Positions 8,787 to 16,563 of a stretch of DNA of 64,000 nucleotides are shown one piece after another. The DNA is from Corynebacterium meridianum (lineage in GTDB: Bacteria > Actinomycetota > Actinomycetes > Mycobacteriales > Mycobacteriaceae). The position numbers and the translations under genes were made by a program. Each line of letters opens with the position of its first letter. Position 1 is the first letter of the stretch. A model generated the notes under the pieces. It made no database searches and was not told the origin of the DNA. It worked only from the letters and a program-made list of their open reading frames with translations. The stretch lies in contig NZ_JAEIOS010000013.1 in NCBI RefSeq assembly GCF_016342265.1, positions 124,001 to 188,000 of the forward strand, in the 5' to 3' direction.

Positions 8787-9709
8787 TGCGTATCCTGTCC
8801 CTCTGCATCCTCACAGCGGCTCTGGTCTGGGCGTTCCTGCCCGGGAACCCGACCACCACCTGGCCCGTCATCGCCCACCTCACGGCATTTCCGGTCGTGA
8901 TCGGCGCGGGATTGGGCGTCATCGGTGCGGTCGGTGTGCCCCTGCGGCGTTTCCGGGCTCTGCCCGTCGCGGGCGCGGTACTCGTCATAGCCGGTGCGGG
9001 GAGTTTCCTGCCCGTCCAGCGGCCCACTGTCAGTGACGCGGGAGTCGGCGGGGAGGGGGAACTCGTCGTGCTCGAGTGGAACACCGGCGATTCCGTCACC
9101 CCGGAGAACCTCGCCGCCCTCGTCCGGGACATCCACCCCGACATCGCGGTTCTCCCCGAGTATTCCGGTGAGGTTCCTGCCGGCTACCGGTCCTTCGTCA
9201 GCGGAGGGACACCCGTCACGGTCCTCACCGCAGAGGGGCTCGGGGACTACCGGACCACAGAGGTCCCCGGGTCCTCCCGTGTCACATTCGGCACCATTCA
9301 CGTTTCATCCGGGCACCCCGGGACAGGGAAACCGGATGTCATCGGTCTCCACACCGCGCCTCCACTGCCTGGTCTCATGGGCCGGTGGCGCGGTGATCTG
9401 GGAGCCGTCGCCGCTCTCGCCGCGGCGAACCCCGGCGCCCTGATCATCGGTGATCTCAACGCCGTGCTCCGGCACGGTGACCTGGCGCAGATCGACACGC
9501 ACACGGATGCGGTGGCCGCCGCACCGATCTTCGGTGGAGGAACATGGCCGACCTCCCTCCCCGGATGGGCACGTTCACCCATCGACCACATCCTCATCCC
9601 CGACGGATGGAGTGTCGTCGACGGTGGCGTCCACATCATCGGATCCGGGCAATCCGATCACGCTCCCGTCGTCGCACGTGTACGGCGGAGACAGGAATCG
9701 CTCCCGTAA
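8786..9709 (+). CDS. Membrane-anchored endonuclease/exonuclease/phosphatase (EEP) family protein
   Basis: 307 residues. The first 75 residues form two or three hydrophobic helices; the rest is an exported EEP catalytic domain. Metal and catalytic motifs are recognisable: LEWNTGD (N), LPEY (E), IGLHTAPP (H), IIGDLNA (D-x-N), PIDHILI, and the terminal SDHAPVVA (D-H). Family members cleave phosphodiesters in nucleic acids or phospholipids; an extracytoplasmic position suggests nutrient scavenging or lipid turnover (inference). The start overlaps the sirtuin stop (TGATG) with GGAG 6 nt upstream, so it is the third gene of the SDR operon. Confidence 0.82.
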   Translation: MRILSLCILTAALVWAFLPGNPTTTWPVIAHLTAFPVVIGAGLGVIGAVGVPLRRFRALPVAGAVLVIAGAGSFLPVQRPTVSDAGVGGEGELVVLEWNTGDSVTPENLAALVRDIHPDIAVLPEYSGEVPAGYRSFVSGGTPVTVLTAEGLGDYRTTEVPGSSRVTFGTIHVSSGHPGTGKPDVIGLHTAPPLPGLMGRWRGDLGAVAALAAANPGALIIGDLNAVLRHGDLAQIDTHTDAVAAAPIFGGGTWPTSLPGWARSPIDHILIPDGWSVVDGGVHIIGSGQSDHAPVVARVRRRQESLP

Positions 9710-10447
9710 CCGTCGGGGGATGTGCGGACCGGTGCCGGGGTGGAACCGGTGAACCTTCGGGACAATGCCCGATACCGGGGCGCATCCGGTTCCAGCGCGG
9801 ACCGCGTCGGCAGGTGTCATCCCACTCATCCGTGGACCGGCTGATGGTGGCGGGGCCGTCGGTGTGGCGGTTTTGCTGAGTTTCAGTCGAACCGGGGAAG
9901 TTTGTTCCGCCCTGTCACGGGACTCCGGTCCATGATTCCGGTGCGTGCGCTCTCCGTGGTCGGGCCCGGCGGACCGACGGGATCGGGATGTTGTGGTGCC
10001 GGACACCGATCTCCCGACGGATAGGTGGGCGGTTGACGGGCATTCGCTGAGTGAAATTAACCTGGATGAGCGAAACAGTGAGAAAAAACTGATAAAAAAT
10101 GAGGGGTTATCAGTATAAAAAATACAGAAGATTTGTGGAAAGTTTGCCTGATGATCCTTATCATGAAAAACGTATCCAGCGGTCGCAGATGTACTAACAC
10201 TACTTCTGGCCGCGATAATGGGTGCAATTCTGTATCTTCCGACGTTGCTGTTGGACGGAATCGGATGTTTTCCGCTTTCATCGTTCCGGTTGGTGGCCGC
10301 CGACAAAACTGTGCCTGAGAGCATGGCCGGAGAACAGCGCGCATGGTCCATTCACCGAATGGGTCCGATCGGTTCGGAGGTTTCCCCTGGAGGAGCTGTT
10401 CCGGGGCAGACATTTATCGAGAACTACCGAGATTGATGGAGGACAAC
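9710..10447. other. Long intergenic region with AT-rich core
   Basis: No gene supported over about 740 bp. From roughly 10045 to 10290 the composition drops sharply in GC, with A-runs around 10085-10130, in contrast to flanks above 60% GC. It may hold the promoter and upstream activating region of the stress-type gene at 10448, or a remnant of inserted DNA. I see no convincing sigma-factor consensus. Confidence 0.5.
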
Positions 10448-10969
10448 ATGAGCCAGGAAACAACGAACATCAACCAGGGTGAGGTTGCGGTATTCGACTC
10501 GCTGGAGGCGGCGACCGAAGCGGTCAGGAAGCTCGGTGAAGCTGGATTCCCCATCGAACATGTTTCCGTGATCACCCAGAACCTGGAGAGCACGACTGAG
10601 GTTCACGGATTCATCAACGGCAAGGATGTCGCCAAGTCCGACGCCAAGTTCGGCGCCTGGTTCGGCGGTATCTTCGGCCTTCTGTCCGGGTCGGCTCTCC
10701 TTCTGGTTCCGGGTGTCGGGCCTGTCGTGGTCGCCGGTTCCCTCGCGGCGGCGCTCGCCGGTGGTGTCGAAGGTGCGGCCGCCTTCAGCGCACTGGGTGG
10801 TGTGGTTGGTGCGGTCACCGGCCATTTCGTGGCCAAGAAGCATCTGCCGAAGCTCACCGAGCACCTGACGGCGGGTCGTTTCCTGCTGGTCGCACAGAGT
10901 GCCGATGAGGCCGACCTGGAACGCGCCCGTGAGATCCTCGGCGCCGACAACCTGGTGGAGACCTCCTAG
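10448..10969 (+). CDS. General-stress-type protein (YflT/DUF1269-like) with glycine-rich membrane segment
   Basis: 173 residues. Residues 8-45 match the heat-induced stress protein YflT-type domain (VAVFDSLEAATEAVRKLGEAGFPIEHVSVI). The middle (about 60-130) is a Gly/Ala-rich double hydrophobic segment of the kind seen in DUF1269 proteins, and the C-terminal ferredoxin-like half is KLTEHLTAGRFLLVAQSADEADLERAREIL. The molecular function is unknown; homologues are commonly induced by general stress. The start at ATG 10448 is set by TGGAGGA 7 nt upstream. The gene stands alone behind a long AT-rich leader and ends at a strong terminator. Confidence 0.8.
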   Translation: MSQETTNINQGEVAVFDSLEAATEAVRKLGEAGFPIEHVSVITQNLESTTEVHGFINGKDVAKSDAKFGAWFGGIFGLLSGSALLLVPGVGPVVVAGSLAAALAGGVEGAAAFSALGGVVGAVTGHFVAKKHLPKLTEHLTAGRFLLVAQSADEADLERAREILGADNLVETS

Positions 10970-10994
10970 GATTCTCCTTCTGCGGCACGAGGTC

Positions 10995-11034
10995 GGCGGG
11001 TCCCGGGAGTGGTACGACCACCCCGGGGCCCGCC
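10995..11034. terminator. Strong bidirectional hairpin terminator
   Basis: An 18-bp stem (GGCGGGTCCCGGG-A-GTGGT pairing with ACCACCCCGGGGCCCGCC) with one bulged A, one G-T wobble and a 3-nt loop. It lies between the convergent stress gene (ends 10969) and the DUF389 gene (ends 11040). Confidence 0.8.
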
Positions 11035-11039
11035 CCGTC

Positions 11040-11986
11040 TCAGCCCACCGCCGGTCCACCCGTGACGTGGGCACGCCGGAACCACAGGGTGATGATTCCC
11101 GCGACGAGAACCCCGGCGATGTTGATCAGGAGCTGGAGTAGCGCTTCCCCGGACCTGCTCCAGTCACCGTTGACTGCGGCCAGTGCACAGAAACCGGCCG
11201 CCGGTACCGTCGTGATGGAGATGAACACCCCGACAAGTGCGGTGGATTTCCGGGAGGTCAGGGCGAGCATTCCGGCCATTCCCGCCAGGAGTGCCACGAT
11301 GAGTGAATAGGGGCCGACCTGATAGACGAAGGAGACACTCCCCAGGTCGTCCAGTGAATCCCCGGGGAGAATTCCGGCGCTCCGAGCGAGGAGCGCGGAT
11401 AATCCGGTTGCGGCGATCCCCACCGGGAATCCCACGGTGATAGCTGATGTGGCCTCGGCCGCGAGTTTCCGACGTTGTCCCACCACCGCAACCGCGAGAC
11501 CCGCGAGAGGCCCGAAATCCGGGCTCACCACCATCGCCCCGACGATGAGAACCGCTGAATGCGTTATCACACCTATCGCCGCCAACAGGCACGCGATGAC
11601 GAGGAATATGAGGAACTCGGGATTGAGTTCACTTCCCTCGTCGGTCTCTTCAATCAGTTCGTCCCACACGAGAGGGTCCGCACCTGAGTCTGCGGTGACA
11701 TCTTCACAGGCCGCGTCGACCGTCCGCGACACCACGAGATCGATGTCACGGAAACTGATCTCACCAGACTCATCGACACCGAGTTCCGTCAGATCGTCCA
11801 CCAGGGGCTGGACGAGTCCCCGGGAATGACGGCCTCGATGACGTCCCCGGGTGGTGAGAGCGCGGCGTCGCGGGTCCGGATCAGATGGGTGACACCGCGA
11901 ACGTCGCTGAGCAGATCAATCACGGGGGCGCTCTGCGCCCGGGTGCAGATGACCCTCAGTACCGTGACGTCACCGCTCGATTTCAT
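11040..11986 (-). pseudogene. DUF389-family membrane protein, split by a one-base frameshift
   Basis: Two abutting frames together make one complete DUF389 protein. The N-terminal part (11986 down to about 11820) reads MKSSGDVTVLRVIC...GVTHLIRT...GDVIEAVIPG; the C-terminal part (11040-11801 and a little upstream) reads LVQPLVDDLTELGVDESG, then about six membrane helices including LIVGAMVVSPDFGPLAG. The junction is a run of four C on the plus strand (11818-11821): one additional base would restore I-P-G-G-L-V-Q-P. As written, the upstream frame ends at a TGA soon after. This may be a true pseudogene, a slippage-prone contingency site, or a sequencing error. DUF389 proteins are of unknown function. 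GGTGGGG precedes the ATG at 11986. Confidence 0.8.
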
Positions 11987-12272
11987 GGGACCCCACCATC
12001 CGGCTCATGCCGGTGACTATACCCAGTTCCGTGGGCTGCAACGGTAGACACTGGCCCGGGGTTCCTCAGTGATCACCCGCATCGGTATTCAGCCACGGGT
12101 CCCGGTGGACGGGCACCAGACTGCACAGTCCACCGGTGGTGGTGGGGTCATCGACACAGGCACCACTGCTGTCCGGGACAGACGGGCACGGACCCCGGTG
12201 CCGCCACCACGGGGAGAGACCGTGCCGTTCCACGACGAGGTCTGTCCGCACGGGGTCAGCCTGAGGTGCCGC

Positions 12273-13640
12273 TCACCGGGAAGCCGCCCGACTCAATTCC
12301 CGGTGCGCCAGCCCGGTGGACACGGTGAGCAGTAGGGCGCCCAGGACCAGTGCCACGGGGAGGCGGGCACCGGTGGCCGTCAGCGGCCAGGCGGGCATCG
12401 CAGGCAGCCAGAGCGGTGTGTCGGCCAGCACTGATCCGCCGAGTGTGACGGACAGGACCGTGAGGAACACGGTCGCTGCGATCACCGCGCCTGCCCCGGT
12501 ACGGACGCAGAGGGCCAGAGCCGCCGTGACCATGACGGCCCCGACCACGACCAGCAGCCCGGTCACGCGCAGGATCTCCGGGAGCGGCGTTCCGCGCAGT
12601 GCGAGGACAGCGCCGGTCCCGAGTCCCACGGCAGCCACCAGTACGTCGAGCCAGACGATGACACCGGGGATCACCCGCCGTGTCCGGCAGACGGTGATCC
12701 ACCATGCGGGCTGCAGTGCGGTCCAGGTGACCACGGCCGCGATTCCGCAGCCCAGGGGCAGGATCAGGTGCACCGCGAGGTCCGCGGTCCACGATCCGGC
12801 GACGGCGATCAGCGCCAGCGCCGCGAGAGTGAGGGGGGTGAGTGCGGTGCGGAGCAGCGTGTGGCTCAGTGCCGCGCCTGTCGACGCCCGTCCCTTCCGC
12901 AGGTCTGCGGCGGGTTCGGCGGCCCAGGTTCCGGTGTGTGATGTGGCCGTTGTGGTTGATCTGTCGGGCCGGGTGCGGGGTGTCCCGATGAACACGTACG
13001 CGGTGGCGGCGAGGACTACGAACACCAGGCAGAGGACCGCGGCGAGGGTCGGGGATTCCGTGGTGAGTGGATCGCCCGGGTCGAGGGGGACGGCATTGGA
13101 GTGGACACCGAGGACCGGCAGCATGATTCGTACCGCCCACGTCGGTGGAAGGAGGAACCACAGCGGATGTTCCGCCGTCAGCGTGCCCGTCAACTGCCAC
13201 ACCACCGCGACCAGGAGGGCCGGTATCAGGCCGATCCACCGGCTGATCACACCGAACAGTGCGACGACCCCGGCGGCACCGATCCAGGCACACACCCAGG
13301 CCACCGGCATCAGGAGAGTGCCGAAATCGCAGGCGAGCATGGCCGCCAGGATGATCAGCAGGACGATGAGGCGTCCGCCCCGGATCAGGCGCGGTGACAC
13401 CTGCCGGATCCCCGTCCCGCCCTCCCTGCAGGACTTCTCCCGTTTCTCCGGGAGGCCGGACAGCAGTGCCATGAGCGGTGCCGCCATGCCGGTGACGTAG
13501 AGCGCCTGCCAGGCGCCGCGGCCGGCATCCGAGTAGCTGGTGAGGATTCCCATCCCGGCGAGCGCGAAACCGAGGAGCGGAAAGTAGGCGACGGTCGTGT
13601 TCTTCGTGCGGACGAGTTCCGCCCGGATCACGCGGATCAT
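12273..13640 (-). CDS. ABC transporter permease (lantibiotic-export/immunity type)
   Basis: 455 residues with about twelve hydrophobic helices in two six-helix halves joined by a charged linker (about 230-265). The first helices (MIRVIRAELVRTKNTTVAYFPLLGFALAGMG) resemble the ABC-2 type permeases found with BcrA-like ATPases. It would form the membrane pore of an exporter driven by the ATPase encoded immediately upstream, whose stop overlaps its start by 4 nt (ATGA). The fused double-permease length suggests one polypeptide serves as both permease subunits. Substrate unknown; an antimicrobial peptide or cell-wall antibiotic is the usual cargo in such loci. Confidence 0.8.
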   Translation of the reverse strand: MIRVIRAELVRTKNTTVAYFPLLGFALAGMGILTSYSDAGRGAWQALYVTGMAAPLMALLSGLPEKREKSCREGGTGIRQVSPRLIRGGRLIVLLIILAAMLACDFGTLLMPVAWVCAWIGAAGVVALFGVISRWIGLIPALLVAVVWQLTGTLTAEHPLWFLLPPTWAVRIMLPVLGVHSNAVPLDPGDPLTTESPTLAAVLCLVFVVLAATAYVFIGTPRTRPDRSTTTATSHTGTWAAEPAADLRKGRASTGAALSHTLLRTALTPLTLAALALIAVAGSWTADLAVHLILPLGCGIAAVVTWTALQPAWWITVCRTRRVIPGVIVWLDVLVAAVGLGTGAVLALRGTPLPEILRVTGLLVVVGAVMVTAALALCVRTGAGAVIAATVFLTVLSVTLGGSVLADTPLWLPAMPAWPLTATGARLPVALVLGALLLTVSTGLAHRELSRAASR

Positions 13641-14320
13641 CGGATCGCCGTGAGGTCGAGGAACCGGGACTCGAGTTCGCCGGCCGGCGCGAAGGCGTCG
13701 AGTGGGCCGGAGTAGGCGGCCCGCCCGTCGTGGAGCACGGTGATGTCGTCGGCGGTGCGGGCGATCTCACCGAGCTGGTGTGAGCTGATCAGCACGGTCC
13801 CACCGGCGTCGGCGTAGCCGCGCAGGAGTCCCCGCAGCGCGACGGTGCCCTCCGGGTCGAGGCCGTTCTGTGGTTCGTCGAGAAGCAGAATCTGCGGTCC
13901 ACCCAGTAGGGCGACGGCCAACGCCAGGCGGGATCTCATGCCGGTGGAGAAACTGCGCACCTTCTTCCGACCCGTACCGGTCAGGCCCACGACCCCGAGA
14001 ACCCGGTCGATCTCGGCGTCGTCGAGGCCGAGGAGCAGGGTGTGGACGCGGAGGTTGTCCCGCGCACCCAGGTGCGGGTACAGCGCCGGCCCGTTGACCG
14101 AGGCACCCACCGACGCCCGGTCGACCTCCACCGTGCCACCGGCCCGGTCCTCGAGTCCGAGGATGATCCGGAAGCACGTGGATTTGCCCGCACCGTTCCG
14201 GCCGACCAGGGCGTGGATCCGGCCCCGCTCGACGGTCATGCTGAATTCGTCCAGGACCCGCTGGCCCCGGTAGCTGATGGAGAGGTGGCGACACTCGATC
14301 GCCGGTTCGTGGTTGCTCAT
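13637..14320 (-). CDS. ABC transporter ATP-binding protein (BcrA-like)
   Basis: 227 residues. Walker A is VGRNGAGKST, the Q-loop region lies around ASVGASVNGPALYPHL, the signature is FSTGMRSRLALA (STGMR in place of LSGGQ, typical of the BcrA/drug-resistance ATPases), Walker B is ILLLDEPQNGLDP, and the switch His is in SSHQ. It couples ATP hydrolysis to the permease downstream. I use ATG 14320 (MSNHEPAIECRHLS); an ATG at 14353 would add eleven residues and has no better ribosome site. It lies 51 bp downstream of the response regulator, in the same direction. Confidence 0.87.
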   Translation of the reverse strand: MSNHEPAIECRHLSISYRGQRVLDEFSMTVERGRIHALVGRNGAGKSTCFRIILGLEDRAGGTVEVDRASVGASVNGPALYPHLGARDNLRVHTLLLGLDDAEIDRVLGVVGLTGTGRKKVRSFSTGMRSRLALAVALLGGPQILLLDEPQNGLDPEGTVALRGLLRGYADAGGTVLISSHQLGEIARTADDITVLHDGRAAYSGPLDAFAPAGELESRFLDLTAIR

Positions 14321-14371
14321 GACACCAGTGAAACGTCGGCCGGCCGACGGCACATCCGTCGCGCGGGGGAA

Positions 14372-15004
14372 TCAGAGGTGCAGCTCGTGGTCCCTGGCCC
14401 ACAGAGCGAGCCCCACCCGGTCCCGGGTCCCCGTCTTCGCCAGCAGACGGGAGATGTACGTCTTCACCGTGGCCTCCCCGATGTGCAGCTCGGTGGCGAT
14501 CTCGGCGTTGGTGCGGGCCCGGGCGATTCCCGCCAGGACGTCCCGCTCGCGGTCCGTCAACGGCTCCGCGGGTGGGGTGGGTGTGTGTCCGCGGAACACC
14601 CGCAGCACATAGTCCGTGACCCCCGGGGACAGCACCGACGCCCCGGCGTCCACGCGTCGTACGGCGTCGATCAGCGCTTCCGGCCCGCAGTCCTTCAGGA
14701 GGAAACCGTGCACACCCGTGGTCAGGGCGTCGCGGACCAGCTCGTGCGCTTCGAACGTCGTCAGCATCAGCACCCGGACTCCCGGGTGCCGCGCCAGGAT
14801 CTCGCGCGCCACACCGATCCCGTCGACCCGTGGCATCTGGATGTCCAGCACCGCGACATCGACCCGGTGTGCGGCGACCGCCTCCAGGGCCTCCGCGCCG
14901 TCGGCGGCGGTGGCGACGACCTCGATGTCGGGTTGGGTCGACAGGGTCATCTCCAGCGCCTGAACCACGAGCGGCTGATCGTCCGCGAGCAGTACCCGGA
15001 TCAC
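14372..15004 (-). CDS. NarL/LuxR-family response regulator
   Basis: 210 residues. The receiver domain (1-120) has the acidic pocket in LLADDQP, the phospho-acceptor in VAVLDIQMP and the conserved Lys in FLLKDCGPE. The C-terminal LuxR helix-turn-helix (about 145-205) reads LTDRERDVLAGIARARTNAEIATELHIGEATVKTYISRLLAKTGTRDRV. The GTG start at 15004 overlaps the kinase stop by 4 nt (GTGA), so regulator and kinase are translationally coupled. It probably activates the ABC transporter genes directly downstream. Confidence 0.9.
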   Translation of the reverse strand: MIRVLLADDQPLVVQALEMTLSTQPDIEVVATAADGAEALEAVAAHRVDVAVLDIQMPRVDGIGVAREILARHPGVRVLMLTTFEAHELVRDALTTGVHGFLLKDCGPEALIDAVRRVDAGASVLSPGVTDYVLRVFRGHTPTPPAEPLTDRERDVLAGIARARTNAEIATELHIGEATVKTYISRLLAKTGTRDRVGLALWARDHELHL

Positions 15005-16200
15005 GGCGCCACCACCGGGAAGCTGGCCGCCAGGTGCACGTGTGCCGGATCGGACACATCCACATCCAGGGTCCCGCCGAGGTGCTCCACCCGCTCGCGC
15101 ACACCGGTCAGGCCGGCGCCGGAATGCCGTGTCCGCCGCGGAACCGGGCCGCCGGCGCGACTGTCCACCACCACGACGCACACGACATCGGTGACCTCCA
15201 CGGTGAGTGTCACGGTGCTGCCCTGGCCCTGGTGGCGCAGCACGTTCGTCAGCGCCTCCTGCACCACCCGGCGCAGCGTCAGGCGGACAACCTGCGAGTC
15301 CGAGACCTCGCCCTCCGGCAACGGCGCCTCGATCGTGAGCCCGGCGGACCTGAATTCCCCGACCATGTCCCGGATCCCGGCCATGCCCGTCACCGACGTC
15401 GGCGGAGAATCGTCGCGCAACGTCCCCACGATCCCGCGCACCTCCTCGAGGGCCTCCGAGCTGACCTTCTGGATCGTCGACAGGATCTCCGCCCGCCGGT
15501 CCGTCGCCCCACCGCCGAGCATGACACCCGCCCCGGCCTGCATGTTGATCAGCGTCAGGCTGTGCGCCAGCACATCATGGATCTCCCTCGCGACACCCGC
15601 ACGCTCCCGCTCGCGCGCCGCCTCCTGCTCCGCCACCAGGTGCCGCTCCGCGGACCGTGCGCTGCGCGCCGAGACGAACACAAGTCCCAGAACCAGCCAC
15701 TGCAGCGCGACCCAGCTCGCCGCCTGCACACCGGTGGCGCGCTCGAAATGATCGGGTGTCCACCACCACAGCAGCGGGGAGAAGAAGCACCAGACGGCCT
15801 GAATTGTGGTGAAAACACCCGGGACGAGCAGATCGGAGCAGTACCGGGCCGTCGAGTACACCACCATCGGCACCGCGACCAGGAACGGACTGATACCCAG
15901 GTTCGTCGGCAGTGCAGTGAACCAGTTCACCGTCCATGCCACGGTCAGGACCGTCAGCGCGATCGCCGCCGGAACGACCCGGCTGCGCCACACCGCGAAC
16001 GCGGGGACGAAGAGAACCGCGAGCACAACCTCGATCAAAGCCGCCGGGCCTGGCATTGTTCCGGACAGTGCCACGAGCAGGTGAAACACCGCCAACATCG
16101 CCGCCAGCGCAGCGAACACCAGGTCAAGACGCCGGAGCCGGTTGCCGGTGATGCCCGTGAGCTCCGGTCGGTGGGTGGATGGTGCCGGTGTGGTCCCCAT
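15001..16200 (-). CDS. Sensor histidine kinase (NarL-type partner)
   Basis: 399 residues. Five or six membrane helices fill residues 20-165, followed by a short coiled segment. A HisKA_3 dimerisation domain carries the phosphorylated His in VAREIHDVLAHSLTLI, and an HATPase domain has an N-box in QEALTNVLRHQGQGS and a G-box in GAGLTGVRERVEHLGG. The absence of a large extracellular loop fits intramembrane-sensing kinases that respond to envelope stress or peptide antibiotics. The start at ATG 16200 has no ribosome site, but TAGACT lies 7 nt upstream (TAGACT-ttcggcc-ATG), indicating a leaderless mRNA; a frame extending to 16350 is ignored. Confidence 0.88.
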   Translation of the reverse strand: MGTTPAPSTHRPELTGITGNRLRRLDLVFAALAAMLAVFHLLVALSGTMPGPAALIEVVLAVLFVPAFAVWRSRVVPAAIALTVLTVAWTVNWFTALPTNLGISPFLVAVPMVVYSTARYCSDLLVPGVFTTIQAVWCFFSPLLWWWTPDHFERATGVQAASWVALQWLVLGLVFVSARSARSAERHLVAEQEAARERERAGVAREIHDVLAHSLTLINMQAGAGVMLGGGATDRRAEILSTIQKVSSEALEEVRGIVGTLRDDSPPTSVTGMAGIRDMVGEFRSAGLTIEAPLPEGEVSDSQVVRLTLRRVVQEALTNVLRHQGQGSTVTLTVEVTDVVCVVVVDSRAGGPVPRRTRHSGAGLTGVRERVEHLGGTLDVDVSDPAHVHLAASFPVVAP

Positions 16201-16290
16201 GGCCGAAAGTCTAGGCGCGCCGGTGCGGGCGGTGATTCGTACGGTGCGGTGCGTCGGCAGGGAATGAGCGGTGTTTGGGTCGCCGGAAAT

Positions 16291-16308
16291 GTCGTCGGTG
16301 CGTGCGAA
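16291..16308 (-). repeat. Palindromic repeat family, copy A0 (inverted half)
   Basis: GTCGTCGGTGCGTGCGAA is the reverse complement of the right half of copies A1 and A2 (CACGCACCGACGA). Together with A1 it can fold into a 13-bp stem with a loop of about 55 nt. Confidence 0.6.
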
Positions 16309-16351
16309 CCCGGTGGGAGAACGGAGAAAACCCAGGTCGGTGTCCATCACT

Positions 16352-16380
16352 GGTGGGTGTTAACACGCACCGACGATACC
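16352..16380 (+). repeat. Palindromic repeat family, copy A1
   Basis: Core GTGTTAACAC (perfect palindrome) in the context GGTGGGTGTTAACACGCACC, then GACGATAC. It matches copies in the clusters near 22 kb and 48 kb. Confidence 0.7.
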
Positions 16381-16475
16381 CAGAGGGCCGGCTGTTCACC
16401 GCAGGGCCCGCGCGTGGCTACCACGTGAAAACGTGTCGATGATGGCGGGAAAACGCCTGTTCACTCGTTTCGTCG

Positions 16476-16500
16476 ATGGGTGTTGACACGCACCGACGAC
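16476..16500 (+). repeat. Palindromic repeat family, copy A2
   Basis: ATGGGTGTTGACACGCACCG then ACGAC: same right arm as A1 with one change in the core (TTGACA for TTAACA). It lies about 65 bp before the AMP nucleosidase start. Confidence 0.7.
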
Positions 16501-16563
16501 ATGAACGTGGCTCTGAACCGGAGGGGGTACCGGGCCCCGTCGACCGTGGCTAGTCTGGGCGGC

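Larger units (their letters stand above)
16201..16563. other. Divergent intergenic region holding repeat cluster A
   Basis: A 363-bp region between the kinase gene (minus) and the AMP nucleosidase gene (plus). It holds both predicted leaderless promoters at its ends and three copies of the palindromic repeat family in between (16291-16308 inverted, 16352-16380, 16476-16500). No gene is supported. Confidence 0.6.

Noticed and set aside
16291..16500. CRISPR array
   Set aside because: Repeats are few, irregularly spaced, differ in orientation and sequence, and no cas genes are present. The same holds for clusters B and C.
16480..16563. N-terminal extension of AMP nucleosidase starting LTRTDD
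   Set aside because: The LTRTDD peptide is the translation of repeat A2 and recurs in unrelated frames at the other repeat clusters; the leaderless start at 16564 fits better.
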